Shown here: positions 10,217-19,659 of the stretch, piece by piece
How the letters are laid out: each line of letters begins with the position of its first letter
Numbering within the stretch: position 1 is the first letter of the stretch
NCBI GenBank assembly: GCA_003214615.1
Contig: QCLK01000004.1
Coordinates: 1-36,300 of the forward strand
Direction: 5' to 3'
Length of the DNA stretch: 36,300 nt
Origin: Pelagibacteraceae bacterium AG-414-E02
GTDB taxonomy: Bacteria; Pseudomonadota; Alphaproteobacteria; Pelagibacterales; Pelagibacteraceae
The notes under the pieces: generated by a model
The model's database searches: none
The model's input: the letters and a program-made list of their open reading frames with translations, nothing else
What the model was told of the DNA's origin: nothing
Program-made: the position numbers and the translations under genes

Positions 10217-10224
10217 ATTATAAT
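10217..10224. promoter_or_regulatory. Overlapping divergent -10 boxes (ATTATAAT)
   Basis: The 8-bp string ATTATAAT contains a perfect TATAAT on the plus strand (10219-10224) and a perfect TATAAT on the minus strand (10222-10217). It sits in the 26-bp gap between the divergent glycosyltransferase and hydrolase ATGs. Normal spacing would put the plus-strand start site at about 10231, next to the ATG at 10232, and the minus-strand start site around 10210, about 5 nt from the ATG at 10205. Both mRNAs would then be nearly leaderless and the promoters mutually exclusive. No good -35 box is visible, and TATAAT is frequent by chance in such A+T-rich DNA. Confidence 0.4.
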
Positions 10225-10231
10225 ATGTCAG

Positions 10232-10993
10232 ATGAACTATAAAAGATCTAAATATTTTTTAACTACAACTAAAAGAAAAATCAAGCATTTGTATTTAAAT
10301 GCAAAAAGTCAAATTGCAGTAGTTTTTTTTCACGGGTTTATGTCAGATATGATTGGAAATAAGCCTAGGACAATTCAAAAATTTTGTAGAAAACGAAAAA
10401 TAAACTTCTTAAAATTTGAATACTCTGGTCATGGAAAGTCAAATGGTGAATTTATAGAAGGAAATATTTCTAAATGGACAAATGAAGCCAAGCAGTTAAT
10501 CAGGTCAAAAGTTGGAAAAGATAAAAATTTAATTTTTATTGGTTCAAGCATGGGAAGTTGGATTGCATTAAATTTATTTGCTTCTTTTAAAAAACAATTA
10601 AAAGGTTTTATTGGAATTGCTTCTGCTCCGGAATTTCTAGAAGAACTAATGTGGAAAAAATTTAACAATCAAATAAAAAAAATAATAATCGAAAATAAAA
10701 TCTATCATCTTGAACATGGAGAGTTTATTTACCCTATAACTAAGCAATTAATTTTTGATGGTAGAAAAAATAAAGTTTTAAATAGTAAAATAAATTTAAA
10801 AATACCTATTGTTTTATTTCATGGTACAAAAGATAAAGTTGTGCCTTTAAAATTTTCAAAAAAAATTTTTAAAATTTGCAAAAAATCTAAAAGAAAAATT
10901 ATCAAAATTAAAAATGGCGATCATAGTTTGTCCAGAAAAAGTGATCTAAAAAAAATATGTAATGAATTGAATAGTTTGATTTTAAACATATAG
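10232..10993 (+). CDS. Alpha/beta hydrolase (acyl thioesterase/esterase type)
   Basis: 253 residues with a complete catalytic triad. The nucleophile Ser106 is in GSSMG (104-108), the acid Asp201 in HGTKDKVVP, and the base His231 in NGDHSLSR. HGF at residues 34-36 provides the oxyanion hole, and YSGHGKS (64-70) is typical of this fold. No signal peptide is seen, so it is probably cytoplasmic. It resembles the ABHD10/palmitoyl-thioesterase-like hydrolases common in alphaproteobacteria, but the substrate is unknown. It converges with gltB with only 5 bp between stop codons, leaving no room for a terminator. A 5-codon ATG ORF (10225-10242) overlapping the start is probably meaningless. Confidence 0.85.
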   Translation: MNYKRSKYFLTTTKRKIKHLYLNAKSQIAVVFFHGFMSDMIGNKPRTIQKFCRKRKINFLKFEYSGHGKSNGEFIEGNISKWTNEAKQLIRSKVGKDKNLIFIGSSMGSWIALNLFASFKKQLKGFIGIASAPEFLEELMWKKFNNQIKKIIIENKIYHLEHGEFIYPITKQLIFDGRKNKVLNSKINLKIPIVLFHGTKDKVVPLKFSKKIFKICKKSKRKIIKIKNGDHSLSRKSDLKKICNELNSLILNI

Positions 10994-10998
10994 CTTAA

Positions 10999-13900
10999 TC
11001 AAACTGCTTTTAATGTTTTTGCTTTCATGCTCAAAGGATTTATAAGTTTGTCTAACATTTCCTTTGGACAGACTTGTTGAAATTTTTTTACTTCATTATT
11101 AAAATTCATTAATATTTTTTCTGCGATTTTGGATTGTGTTTCTTTAAAATGTTCATCAATTAAATTTTTTAGATAATTTTTCCAATAATCAGTTTCGGGT
11201 TCTATCCAGATTACAGATTCGGGGTTTACGTAATTTGTAAATTCTCGCATAGGGTCATAAACAAATGCCATTCCCCCTGTCATTCCCGCTCCAAAATTAT
11301 CTCCAATTTTACCTAAAATAACTACAGATCCACCGGTCATATATTCACAACCGTTTGAATCACAGCCCTCTATAACGGATAATGCACCTGAATTTCTAAC
11401 AGCAAATCTTTCGCCAGATTGTCCAGACGCAAAAAGTTTTCCTGACGTAGCTCCATAAAGTACAGTGTTGCCAATAATAGTATTTCTTTGGCTATCTAAA
11501 TTACTTTCTGGGGGTGCTTTTACAACTATTGTGGCCCCTGACAGACCTTTTCCAACATAATCATTTGCATCTCCTATAACATTTAATTTTAAACCTTTTA
11601 TAGCAAAAGCACCTAATGATTGTCCGGCCGATCCTGACAAATTAACCTCAAAAGTATTTTCTTTAATATCTTCTTTTCCAAATTTTTTAAAAATATAATG
11701 TGAAAGTCTTGTTCCTACAGCTCTGTGAATGTTTTTAATTTTATAACTTGATTGAACCTTACTTTTTTTATTAATAGAATTTTTTATATCTTCAAAAATT
11801 TTTTCGTCAATCGTTGCTGGAACTTTATTGATTAAATTATTTTCACAATATCTTTTATTTTTTCCAGGATCTGCTTGGACTAATAATGGATTGAGATCTA
11901 AATCATCTAAATTTGATCTGCCCAGACTTACTTGTTTTAAAAGGTCAGTTCTTCCAATAATTTCATTTAAATTTTTAAATCCTAAGTCTGCTAAAATTTC
12001 CCTAACCTCCTTTGCAATAAAAGTAAATAAATTGACAACTTTTTCGGGTGTTCCAGTGAACTTCTTTATTAGGTTTGGATCTTGAGTACAAACCCCAACC
12101 GGACAAGTATTTGAATGACATTGACGAACCATTATGCAGCCCATTGCTACCAAAGATGTGGTTCCAATTCCAAATTCTTCTGCTCCCATCATAGCTGCAG
12201 TCACAACATCTCTACCTGTTTTTATTCCTCCATCAGTTCTTAAAGTTACCTGATGCCTAAGACCATTTAAGGTTAAAATTTGATTAGCTTCTGTAAGTCC
12301 CATTTCCCAAGGAATGCCCACATGTTTTATGCTCGTTTGTGGGCTGGCTCCAGTACCACCCGAGTGTCCTGAAATCAAAATTACATCAGCTTTTGCTTTT
12401 GCAACTCCTGCTGCAATTGTTCCTACCCCAGTTGATGCCACCAACTTAACTCCCACCCTTGCTTTTGGGTTAACTTGTTTAAGATCATAAATAAGCTGAG
12501 CTAAATCTTCTATAGAATAAATATCATGATGAGGAGGAGGTGATATTAAAGTAACTCCTGGTGTTGAATGTCTTAATTTTGCAATTTGCTTTGAAACTTT
12601 AAAACCAGGTAATTGACCTCCTTCGCCGGGTTTTGCCCCTTGGGCAATTTTTATTTCGATTTCATTACAATTATTTAAATACTCAATAGTCACCCCAAAT
12701 CGTGCTGATGCTATTTGTTTTACTTTTGAATTTGCACTATCGCCATTTTTCTTTTTAATAAATCTTTTTGGATCTTCGCCGCCTTCTCCGCTACAGGAAG
12801 CGGCTCCAATTCTATTCATTGCAATTGCCAAAGTTTCATGGGCTTCCGCTGATAAAGCCCCATGAGACATGCTACCGCTGCCAAATCTTTTTCTTATACT
12901 TTCTACAGATTCAACTTCATTGATATTTATTTTTTTACCTAAATTTTTAAAAGCCAAAAGATCTCTCAAATTAATTGTGGGTAAATCATAAACTCCTTGA
13001 ACATATTTTTTATATGTCTCGTAAGAATTAATTGTTACAGCTTGTTGAAGCATATGAATTAATTGGCCTTGGTATTGATGATTTTCACCATTTTTTCTAT
13101 ATTTATAAATTCCACCTATTGGAAGTATTGAAATATTTTTTTGAAAAGCTTTTTTATGTAGTTCTTTTATTTTTGCTTCGATCCCAAAAATTCCAATACC
13201 TGATATTCGAGATATTATTCCGGGAAAATATTCGGCTACAATTGCTCTACTTAGTCCAACTGTTTCAAAGTTACAGCCACCTCTATAAGCACTAAGAACA
13301 GAAATTCCCATTTTAGACATGATTTTTAGTAAGCCTTTATCAACCGACAAAATGTATCTCTGAACGCATTCTTTATAACTAAACTTTCCAAACAGTTTTT
13401 TTTCGTATCTTTGATAAATTGAATCAAATGCTAGATAAGGATTTATGGTTGTGGCTCCAATTCCCAACAAAACTGCATAAGAATGTGTATCAAAAGCTTC
13501 TACTGTCTGAACATTAATAGACACAAAACCTCTTATGCCTAACTTTACTAACTTTGAGTTAATTGCTCCAAATGCAAGGATCATTGGTATTGCACACCTT
13601 TTTTCAGAAATTTTTTTATCGCTCAAAATTAAATGATTACACCCTTCACGAACAGCAATCTCAGCCTCTAAACATAATTCATCTATTCGTTTTTTTAAAT
13701 TATTTTCAGAGTTAAATGTACAGTCTAAAACTTTAAGATTATTTTTAAAAAATATTTTAAATTTTTCGAATTGAGAGTTAGATAAAATTGGACTTTCCAA
13801 TACATAGATATTATCTTTAGTTAAATTTTCAAAATCAAGAATATTTCCTAGATTTCCAAAACGAGTTTTTAAACTCATTACTTCATTTTCTCTCAATGAA

Positions 13901-15498
13901 TCAATTGGAGGGTTTGTAACTTGACTAAAATTTTGCCTAAAAAAATGTGATAAAGGTCTATATTTATCTGACAGTACGGCTGCAGGAGTATCATCGCCCA
14001 TAGAACCTACGGCTTCTTTTGCTTCTTCTACCATTGGATGTAGAATAAGCTCTAGGTCTTCAATATTAATTCCTGCTAAATATTGTCTGCGCCTCAATTC
14101 ATCGCCTGAATAAGTAAATTTTTCTTTTGAAATAATAAACTTTTTATCAAGATCAATAATTTGTTTACTATATTTTTTATAACTTTTAGAAATATAATCT
14201 TTAATATCCTTGCTGTTGAAAAATTTTCCATTTTCTAAATCAATTGCAATAATTTGTCCTGGCCCAAGTCTTCCTTTAGAAATTACTTTTTCATTCTGAA
14301 TTGGCACCATTCCAGTTTCGGATCCAGCAAATAAAAGTTTATCTTTTGATATTGTATAACGTAGTGGGCGAAGCCCATTTCTGTCTGTGGCTACAATTGC
14401 CCATCTTCCATCAGTTGCTGCAATTGCTGCAGGGCCATCCCAGGGTTCAATTGTACTATTTAAAAAATTGAATAGATTTTGATGTGCTTTGGAGATTGTT
14501 TTTCTTCTTTTCGACCAAGCATCAGGTATTAACATTAGTTTTACTAATGGAATAGATTTCCCTGATCTAACCAATAATTCGAAAACATTATCTAGAGCTG
14601 CAGAGTCTGAGTTTCCTGGAGTAATAACAGGTTTTAATGAATCAATATCATTAAAAAATTCGCTTTTCATATTTTGCTCATGAATTTTCATCCAATTTAT
14701 GTTTCCTTTAAGAGTATTAATTTCACCGTTATGAGCTAAAGTTCTAAAGGGTTGTGCCAAATCCCAGCTTGGAAAAGTATTAGTTGAATATCTTTGGTGG
14801 AATATTGCAAATCTAGAAATAAATCTTTTATCCATTAAATCAGGATAAAATTCGGATAATTCCTCTGCTAAAAACATACCTTTATAAATTACTGAGCGTG
14901 AACTAAATGAGCAAATATAAAAATCTTTTAGTTGTAATATATTAGATTGTTTTTCAATTGTTTTTCTGATTGCAAACAAATCTCTTTCGAGTTCATCTCC
15001 TGCTAAATTTTTTTTATTTGACTTGAAAATTACTTGTGTAATTTCAGGACGATTACTTTCAGCTTTTATTCCTAATATGCTTGTATTAATTGGGACTTGC
15101 CTCCATCTATAAATATAATAATTTTTACTTAAAAGTTCTGTTTCAATTAATGTTTTACATTTTTCTTGAGAGCTATAGTCATTTCGGGGTAAAAAAATCA
15201 TTCCAACACAAATTGCCCCGCCATGATATTGGCGACCATAATTCTCGATCTTTTCTTTAAAAAAATCCGTTGGAATTTCAATGTGAATTCCGGCTCCATC
15301 TCCAGTTTTACCATCGGCGTCTACAGCGCCACGATGCCAAACAGCTTTTAATGCTTGTATTCCATATTCTACAACTTTTCTTGATTTTTTTCCTTCTATT
15401 GAAGCTACAAGACCAACACCACAAGCATCATGTTCAAGACTTTGATAATATGCATGCGCATTTGTCAACTTGCCCAAATTCTTTTTATAAAGATCCAT
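10999..15498 (-). CDS. gltB: Glutamate synthase (NADPH), large subunit
   Basis: 1499 residues, full length for bacterial GltB. A 25-residue propeptide precedes the Ntn nucleophile Cys26 in EHDACGVG, so the mature enzyme should begin at Cys26. The glutaminase domain (26 to about 430) includes RYSTNTFPSWDLAQP and HNGEINTLKGN. The central domain is followed by the FMN-binding synthase barrel with GEGGEDPKR and SGHSGGTGASPQTS, and by the 3Fe-4S cysteines in CIMVRQCHSNTCPVGVC (near 1125). The C-terminal GXGXG beta-helix (about 1260-1480) completes it. It makes two glutamates from glutamine and 2-oxoglutarate. gltD lies 2 bp upstream and supplies electrons. Confidence 0.98.
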   Translation of the reverse strand: MDLYKKNLGKLTNAHAYYQSLEHDACGVGLVASIEGKKSRKVVEYGIQALKAVWHRGAVDADGKTGDGAGIHIEIPTDFFKEKIENYGRQYHGGAICVGMIFLPRNDYSSQEKCKTLIETELLSKNYYIYRWRQVPINTSILGIKAESNRPEITQVIFKSNKKNLAGDELERDLFAIRKTIEKQSNILQLKDFYICSFSSRSVIYKGMFLAEELSEFYPDLMDKRFISRFAIFHQRYSTNTFPSWDLAQPFRTLAHNGEINTLKGNINWMKIHEQNMKSEFFNDIDSLKPVITPGNSDSAALDNVFELLVRSGKSIPLVKLMLIPDAWSKRRKTISKAHQNLFNFLNSTIEPWDGPAAIAATDGRWAIVATDRNGLRPLRYTISKDKLLFAGSETGMVPIQNEKVISKGRLGPGQIIAIDLENGKFFNSKDIKDYISKSYKKYSKQIIDLDKKFIISKEKFTYSGDELRRRQYLAGINIEDLELILHPMVEEAKEAVGSMGDDTPAAVLSDKYRPLSHFFRQNFSQVTNPPIDSLRENEVMSLKTRFGNLGNILDFENLTKDNIYVLESPILSNSQFEKFKIFFKNNLKVLDCTFNSENNLKKRIDELCLEAEIAVREGCNHLILSDKKISEKRCAIPMILAFGAINSKLVKLGIRGFVSINVQTVEAFDTHSYAVLLGIGATTINPYLAFDSIYQRYEKKLFGKFSYKECVQRYILSVDKGLLKIMSKMGISVLSAYRGGCNFETVGLSRAIVAEYFPGIISRISGIGIFGIEAKIKELHKKAFQKNISILPIGGIYKYRKNGENHQYQGQLIHMLQQAVTINSYETYKKYVQGVYDLPTINLRDLLAFKNLGKKININEVESVESIRKRFGSGSMSHGALSAEAHETLAIAMNRIGAASCSGEGGEDPKRFIKKKNGDSANSKVKQIASARFGVTIEYLNNCNEIEIKIAQGAKPGEGGQLPGFKVSKQIAKLRHSTPGVTLISPPPHHDIYSIEDLAQLIYDLKQVNPKARVGVKLVASTGVGTIAAGVAKAKADVILISGHSGGTGASPQTSIKHVGIPWEMGLTEANQILTLNGLRHQVTLRTDGGIKTGRDVVTAAMMGAEEFGIGTTSLVAMGCIMVRQCHSNTCPVGVCTQDPNLIKKFTGTPEKVVNLFTFIAKEVREILADLGFKNLNEIIGRTDLLKQVSLGRSNLDDLDLNPLLVQADPGKNKRYCENNLINKVPATIDEKIFEDIKNSINKKSKVQSSYKIKNIHRAVGTRLSHYIFKKFGKEDIKENTFEVNLSGSAGQSLGAFAIKGLKLNVIGDANDYVGKGLSGATIVVKAPPESNLDSQRNTIIGNTVLYGATSGKLFASGQSGERFAVRNSGALSVIEGCDSNGCEYMTGGSVVILGKIGDNFGAGMTGGMAFVYDPMREFTNYVNPESVIWIEPETDYWKNYLKNLIDEHFKETQSKIAEKILMNFNNEVKKFQQVCPKEMLDKLINPLSMKAKTLKAV

Positions 15499-15500
15499 GA

Positions 15501-16940
15501 TTATGCTGCCTTTTCATTTTTCTTTAGTTTTTTTTCCAAATATTTTTTAATATATGTCGCTGCGTCCCTACCATCCCTTATAGCCCAAACAACCAAAGAT
15601 GCCCCCCTAACTATGTCGCCTGCAGCAAAAACACCGGGCAGGTTTGTTTCCATAGTTCTTAAATTAATCTTTATAGTTCCCCATTCAGACACGGATAAAT
15701 CTTGAGAATTAAATAATTTAGGTAAATTTTCAGGATCAAAACCAAGCGCCTTAATTACCATTTCTGATTTCATTTCAAAATCAGAATTTGGAACTGGTTC
15801 AGGTTTTTTTCTTCCGGAAGAATCAACTTTTCCAAGTTTCATTTTCTCAACTAATACTGAGGAAACTTTTGATTCTCCAATAAATTTTTTAGGATTTGAT
15901 AGCCATATAAATTCAACACCCTCTTCTTCTGCATTATAAACCTCTCTAGCAGAACCTGGCATATTTTCTCTATCTCTTCTATATAAACACTTTACTGATT
16001 TGGCGTTTTGCCGAATTGCAGTTCTAACGCAGTCCATTCCAGTATCTCCTCCACCAATTATAATAACATTTTTATTTTCAGCATTAAGTGTTCCATTATC
16101 AAAATTTTCTACTCTATCTCCCAATCCTTTTCTATTTGAAGCTGTTAAAAAATCCATAGCAGGAAAAATATTTTTTAGATCAGAACCTGGTAAGTCGACT
16201 TCTCGAGGTTTATAAACCCCTGTTGCTATGAGTGTAGCATCATGTTTTTTTCTTAGTTCATCAAGAGAAACATCTTTTCCAATTTCACAACTTTGTATAA
16301 ATTTTACTCCACTTTCTTTTAAAAGATCCGTTCTTCTTTCAACTGCAAATTTTTCTAATTTAAAGTTTGGTATTCCATAAATTAAAAGTCCCCCAGGGCG
16401 ATCATATCGATCATAAATGGTTATTTTGTAACCTAATTTTCTTAACTCTTCTGCGCAAGCTAACCCTGCCGGTCCCGCTCCAACAATACCGATAGATTGA
16501 TTTATTTCTTTGAAAACTTTTATTGGTTTAATCCAGCCCTTTTCCCACGCAGTATCTGTAATGTATTTTTCTACAGATCCTATTGTTACTGTTCCATGTC
16601 CTGCTTTTTCAATTACGCAATTACCTTCACATAAACGATCTTGTGGACAGATGCTTCCACAAATCTCTGGCATATTATTTGTGCTGTGAGCCAAGTCACT
16701 AGCTTCTTGAAGTCTACCTTCAGCGGTTAGTTTTAACCAATCAGGAATATTGTTATGTAAAGGGCAATGAACTTGACAAAAAGGAATACCGCATTGTGAG
16801 CATCGGCTTGACTGTTCTTTAGCCTTTTCATTAATAAACCGATTATAAATTTCTTTAAAATCTTCCTTTCTTGATTCGATGGCCCTCTTTTTGGGCATTT
16901 GCATATTGATATTCACAAATTTCAGCATTTTTTCCGTCAT
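15501..16940 (-). CDS. gltD: Glutamate synthase (NADPH), small subunit
   Basis: 479 residues, typical for GltD. Two N-terminal cysteine clusters (Cys47, 50, 55, 59 and Cys94, 98, 104, 108) can hold the two 4Fe-4S centres. The FAD-binding GAGPAG is at 154-159 and the NADPH-binding GGGDTG at 296-301. A C-terminal GVFAAGDIVRGASLVVWAI segment closes the FAD site. It transfers electrons from NADPH to GltB. The first ATG at 16940 is used; Met5 and Met13 are possible alternatives, since no strong SD decides. gltD-gltB is the reverse of the enteric gltB-gltD order, with a 2-bp gap. Its upstream region is shared with the divergent uppP. Confidence 0.97.
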   Translation of the reverse strand: MTEKMLKFVNINMQMPKKRAIESRKEDFKEIYNRFINEKAKEQSSRCSQCGIPFCQVHCPLHNNIPDWLKLTAEGRLQEASDLAHSTNNMPEICGSICPQDRLCEGNCVIEKAGHGTVTIGSVEKYITDTAWEKGWIKPIKVFKEINQSIGIVGAGPAGLACAEELRKLGYKITIYDRYDRPGGLLIYGIPNFKLEKFAVERRTDLLKESGVKFIQSCEIGKDVSLDELRKKHDATLIATGVYKPREVDLPGSDLKNIFPAMDFLTASNRKGLGDRVENFDNGTLNAENKNVIIIGGGDTGMDCVRTAIRQNAKSVKCLYRRDRENMPGSAREVYNAEEEGVEFIWLSNPKKFIGESKVSSVLVEKMKLGKVDSSGRKKPEPVPNSDFEMKSEMVIKALGFDPENLPKLFNSQDLSVSEWGTIKINLRTMETNLPGVFAAGDIVRGASLVVWAIRDGRDAATYIKKYLEKKLKKNEKAA

Positions 16941-17083
16941 TAATTTTCCTTATAATTATTAATTTTATATCAATAAAAATGGGGCTAAAAGTGTTTTTAG
17001 GACAGTAAAACTTACCTATTATTTAAAAAAACCAATAAATTAGTGATTTATATTGCATAGCTGCTATGCAATAGTACTATTTT
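16941..17083. promoter_or_regulatory. gltD/uppP divergent intergenic region
   Basis: This 143-bp A+T-rich region must contain the promoters of both gltDB (minus) and uppP (plus). It holds a 6-bp hairpin CTAAAA-GTGT-TTTTAG around 16985-17000 and the 23-bp palindrome listed separately. I could not assign a confident -35/-10 pair for either gene and see no known riboswitch. Confidence 0.5.
17051..17073. promoter_or_regulatory. Perfect 23-bp palindrome upstream of uppP
   Basis: Two perfect 11-nt arms, TATTGCATAGC and GCTATGCAATA, flank a single T. The repeat ends 10 bp before the uppP ATG and starts 110 bp upstream of the gltD ATG. As DNA it has the dimensions of an operator for a dimeric helix-turn-helix regulator. 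As uppP leader RNA it would form a 10-bp hairpin with a 3-nt loop next to the start codon. It is more G+C-rich than its surroundings and unlikely to be chance. The cognate factor is unknown. Confidence 0.6.
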
Positions 17084-17851
17084 ATGCTTCCTTCAGTAGA
17101 AATTTTAATCCTATCTGTAATACAAGGCATTTCAGAATTTTTGCCAGTTAGCTCTGCTGCTCACTTAGTTCTAGTTGGAAAATATTATGAGTTTATTAAT
17201 CAAAACTTGTTAATTGATATTTGTCTACATCTAGGATCGCTAATAGCAATCATATTTTATTTTAGAAATGATTTTTTTAGTTTTATTAAGAATAAAAATT
17301 TTTTAATTAAAATTCTTATAGGAACTATCCCTATAATTCCCATAGGTTTCATACTATATCAAACAGGATTGATTCAACAATTTAGAAATTTAGAAATTAT
17401 TGGCTGGATGAGCTTAATATTTGGAATCATTTTATATTTAAGTGATAAATCAAAAATTACGAGAAAAATTGATACAAAGTTTACAAATAAATCTGCAATT
17501 TTTATCGGCTTATTTCAAATACTTGCTTTAATTCCAGGAGTTAGTAGGTCTGGTATTACTATCACAGCTGGAAGATTTTTAGGATTTAATAGGTTTGAAT
17601 CGGCTAAAATTTCATTTTTTTTATCGATACCAACTCTAGCTGCTGCTAGCCTGTTAGGAATTTATAATATTTACAAAGAGGGTAGTGTAGAACTAAATTT
17701 TTTAGCAATTATTGCAGTAATATTTTCATTTATTTTTTCTTATATAACAATTGCGCTATTTTTAAAGTTTATTCAAGAATTTAGCTTAAATATATTCATT
17801 ATATATAGAATAGTTCTTTCCATATTTATACTAGGAATAGTTTATTTATAG
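17084..17851 (+). CDS. uppP: Undecaprenyl-diphosphatase (UppP/BacA family)
   Basis: 255 residues, very hydrophobic, with about eight predicted membrane spans. The N-terminal motif QGISEFLPVSSAAHLVLVG matches the (E/Q)XXXE plus PVSSxxH signature, and PGVSRSGITITAGRFLGF is the second catalytic motif with its Ser-Arg-Ser. The enzyme dephosphorylates undecaprenyl diphosphate at the membrane, recycling the lipid carrier for peptidoglycan and surface glycans. The gene is alone on its strand. Its stop overlaps the convergent EamA gene by 10 bp. The palindrome just upstream may control it. Confidence 0.95.
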   Translation: MLPSVEILILSVIQGISEFLPVSSAAHLVLVGKYYEFINQNLLIDICLHLGSLIAIIFYFRNDFFSFIKNKNFLIKILIGTIPIIPIGFILYQTGLIQQFRNLEIIGWMSLIFGIILYLSDKSKITRKIDTKFTNKSAIFIGLFQILALIPGVSRSGITITAGRFLGFNRFESAKISFFLSIPTLAAASLLGIYNIYKEGSVELNFLAIIAVIFSFIFSYITIALFLKFIQEFSLNIFIIYRIVLSIFILGIVYL

Positions 17852-18735
17852 TTTCTTTCATAAATAGGTGCTAATTGTGACAATAAAATTCCCCCAAGAA
17901 TTAATAAACAACCAATAATATTATTAAGGCCTAAAAATTGGTTTAATATTATCCATGCTGATATAGCGGCAATAACTCCTTCAAGTGACATTACGATTGC
18001 AGCTGGTGCTGCAGAAATATTTTTTTGACCAAAAAGTTGTAAAGCAAATGCTGCTCCACCCGATAAAATTCCAGCATATAAAATTTCAACGGTTTCTAAT
18101 TTAATTTTGGAAAAATTAAACTCTTCGAACATTATTACTAATATGAAAGATAAAGCTGCTACAATTAAATTTTGTATTAGTGCAATAAAAAAAGGTAAAT
18201 CAAATTCATTTATAATTTTGCCTATATAAATAATATGTAATGCCCAAAATAAAGCGCCAATCAACACTAGAGTGTCTCCATACCGAATACTGGCATTGCT
18301 GATATCACTTAATAAATAACCTCCAACTACACAAGCTAATACTGATGGCCATATTGACCAATGTATTTTTTCAGAAAATAAAAAATACGCAATTAGTGGA
18401 ACCATCAGTACATAAAAAATAGTAAAAAATGCAGAGTTTGCCACATCAGTATAAAGTAAAGAAACTTGTTGAAAGATGCATCCTAAAAATAAAAAAACTC
18501 CAACAGGAAATATAAGTCTATAGAATTGATTTTTTTTATTTTTAATTTCCTTATTTATTTTTTTTCTTTCAAACAAAAAAACAAAAGGAGCGACCGCCAA
18601 AAAACCAACAAAAAATCTAACGGAGTTAAAAGTAAACGGACCTATGTTGTCCATGCCGGTATCTTGAGCGATAAAAGTTGTACCCCAAATAAAAGTACAA
18701 AGAATTAAACATAAAAAAGAAACAATTTTTTTCAT
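17842..18735 (-). CDS. EamA/DMT-family permease
   Basis: 297 residues with about ten hydrophobic spans arranged as two EamA repeats (about 5-145 and 155-290). Family features include the N-terminal FIWGTTFIAQDTG and the C-terminal SLEGVIAAISAWIIL segment. Drug/metabolite transporters of this type export or exchange amino acids, nucleotides or other small metabolites, and substrate cannot be read from sequence. It follows aceF by 10 bp on the same strand and could be read from the aceEF transcript. It overlaps the end of uppP by 10 bp. Confidence 0.88.
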   Translation of the reverse strand: MKKIVSFLCLILCTFIWGTTFIAQDTGMDNIGPFTFNSVRFFVGFLAVAPFVFLFERKKINKEIKNKKNQFYRLIFPVGVFLFLGCIFQQVSLLYTDVANSAFFTIFYVLMVPLIAYFLFSEKIHWSIWPSVLACVVGGYLLSDISNASIRYGDTLVLIGALFWALHIIYIGKIINEFDLPFFIALIQNLIVAALSFILVIMFEEFNFSKIKLETVEILYAGILSGGAAFALQLFGQKNISAAPAAIVMSLEGVIAAISAWIILNQFLGLNNIIGCLLILGGILLSQLAPIYERNYK

Positions 18736-18745
18736 TTTTGTAAGC

Positions 18746-19657
18746 CTATACGGCTAATTTGTAGGCAAAATCTTTTCCGAGACTTTCTTTCAGATGCGAG
18801 CAAAAGCGAGCTCCCTCTGCTCCGTCTATAACTCTGTGATCGTAGGACAAAGATAGTGGTAGCATAATTCTATTTTCATAATTTTTACCCATGAAAACTT
18901 GTTTGGTTTCAGTCTTGCCTATACCAAGAATAGCTACTTCAGGTTGATTGATTATAGGGGTAAAAAAACTTCCTCCGATGCTTCCTAAACTTGAAATTGT
19001 CATGGAACCTCCAAAAAATTCTTTCTTGTTTATTTTGAGCTCTTTGCAAAGTTTGCTAACTTTTTTTAGTTCTTTCCCTAATTCGGTTATATCCTTTTTA
19101 TCAGCATCCCTAATTTTTGGCACCATTAGGCCATGGGGAGTATCAATTGCTATTCCAATATGAAAATATTTTTTGTAAACGAGTTTTTCTTTATTTATAT
19201 CCAGAGAAGAATTAAAATTTGGATAATCTTTTAAAGCCTTTACTACAGCTCTTATAATAAATGCCAATGGCGTAATTGAAAGTTTTTCTCCAGTATATAA
19301 ATCTCTTAAAGATTTTCTAAATTTTTCCATTTCAGTAACATCAGCCTCATCATGTTGGGTAACATGAGGTATTTCGCTCCAGGCTTTTTCTAAATGAGGC
19401 CCAGCAATCTTTTTAATTCTTGGAATAGCTTTTATTTCAATCTCACCAAATTCTGAATGATCGTACTGTTGTTGAGTGATAATTTGTTTTTTCTCACCTT
19501 TTCCTGAAATTGAATCTTTAATAAAAGATTTTACATCCTCTTCAGAAACTCTTCCTGCTCTTTCGGAACCCTTGATTTGATATATATCAGCACCAAACTC
19601 TCTTGCTAATTTTCTAACTTTTGGGCTTGCACTGACTATTTTTTTTTCATCTGACAT
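18746..19657 (-). CDS. aceF: Pyruvate dehydrogenase E2 (dihydrolipoamide acetyltransferase) lacking a lipoyl domain
   Basis: 303 residues, much shorter than usual E2 proteins (400-650). Residues about 8-46 form the peripheral subunit-binding domain (ASPKVRKLAREFGAD, GRVSEEDVK). A short linker follows, then the CAT acetyltransferase domain (about 72-303) with SYDHRVIDG; His274 and Asp278 are the catalytic residues. There is no lipoyl domain at all. The ATG lies 2 bp after the aceE stop, so a missing lipoyl-coding segment cannot lie between them. The lipoyl arm is instead on AceE. The catalytic core should form the oligomeric centre of the complex. No E3 (lpd) gene is in the window. Confidence 0.94.
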   Translation of the reverse strand: MSDEKKIVSASPKVRKLAREFGADIYQIKGSERAGRVSEEDVKSFIKDSISGKGEKKQIITQQQYDHSEFGEIEIKAIPRIKKIAGPHLEKAWSEIPHVTQHDEADVTEMEKFRKSLRDLYTGEKLSITPLAFIIRAVVKALKDYPNFNSSLDINKEKLVYKKYFHIGIAIDTPHGLMVPKIRDADKKDITELGKELKKVSKLCKELKINKKEFFGGSMTISSLGSIGGSFFTPIINQPEVAILGIGKTETKQVFMGKNYENRIMLPLSLSYDHRVIDGAEGARFCSHLKESLGKDFAYKLAV

Positions 19658-19659
19658 AA

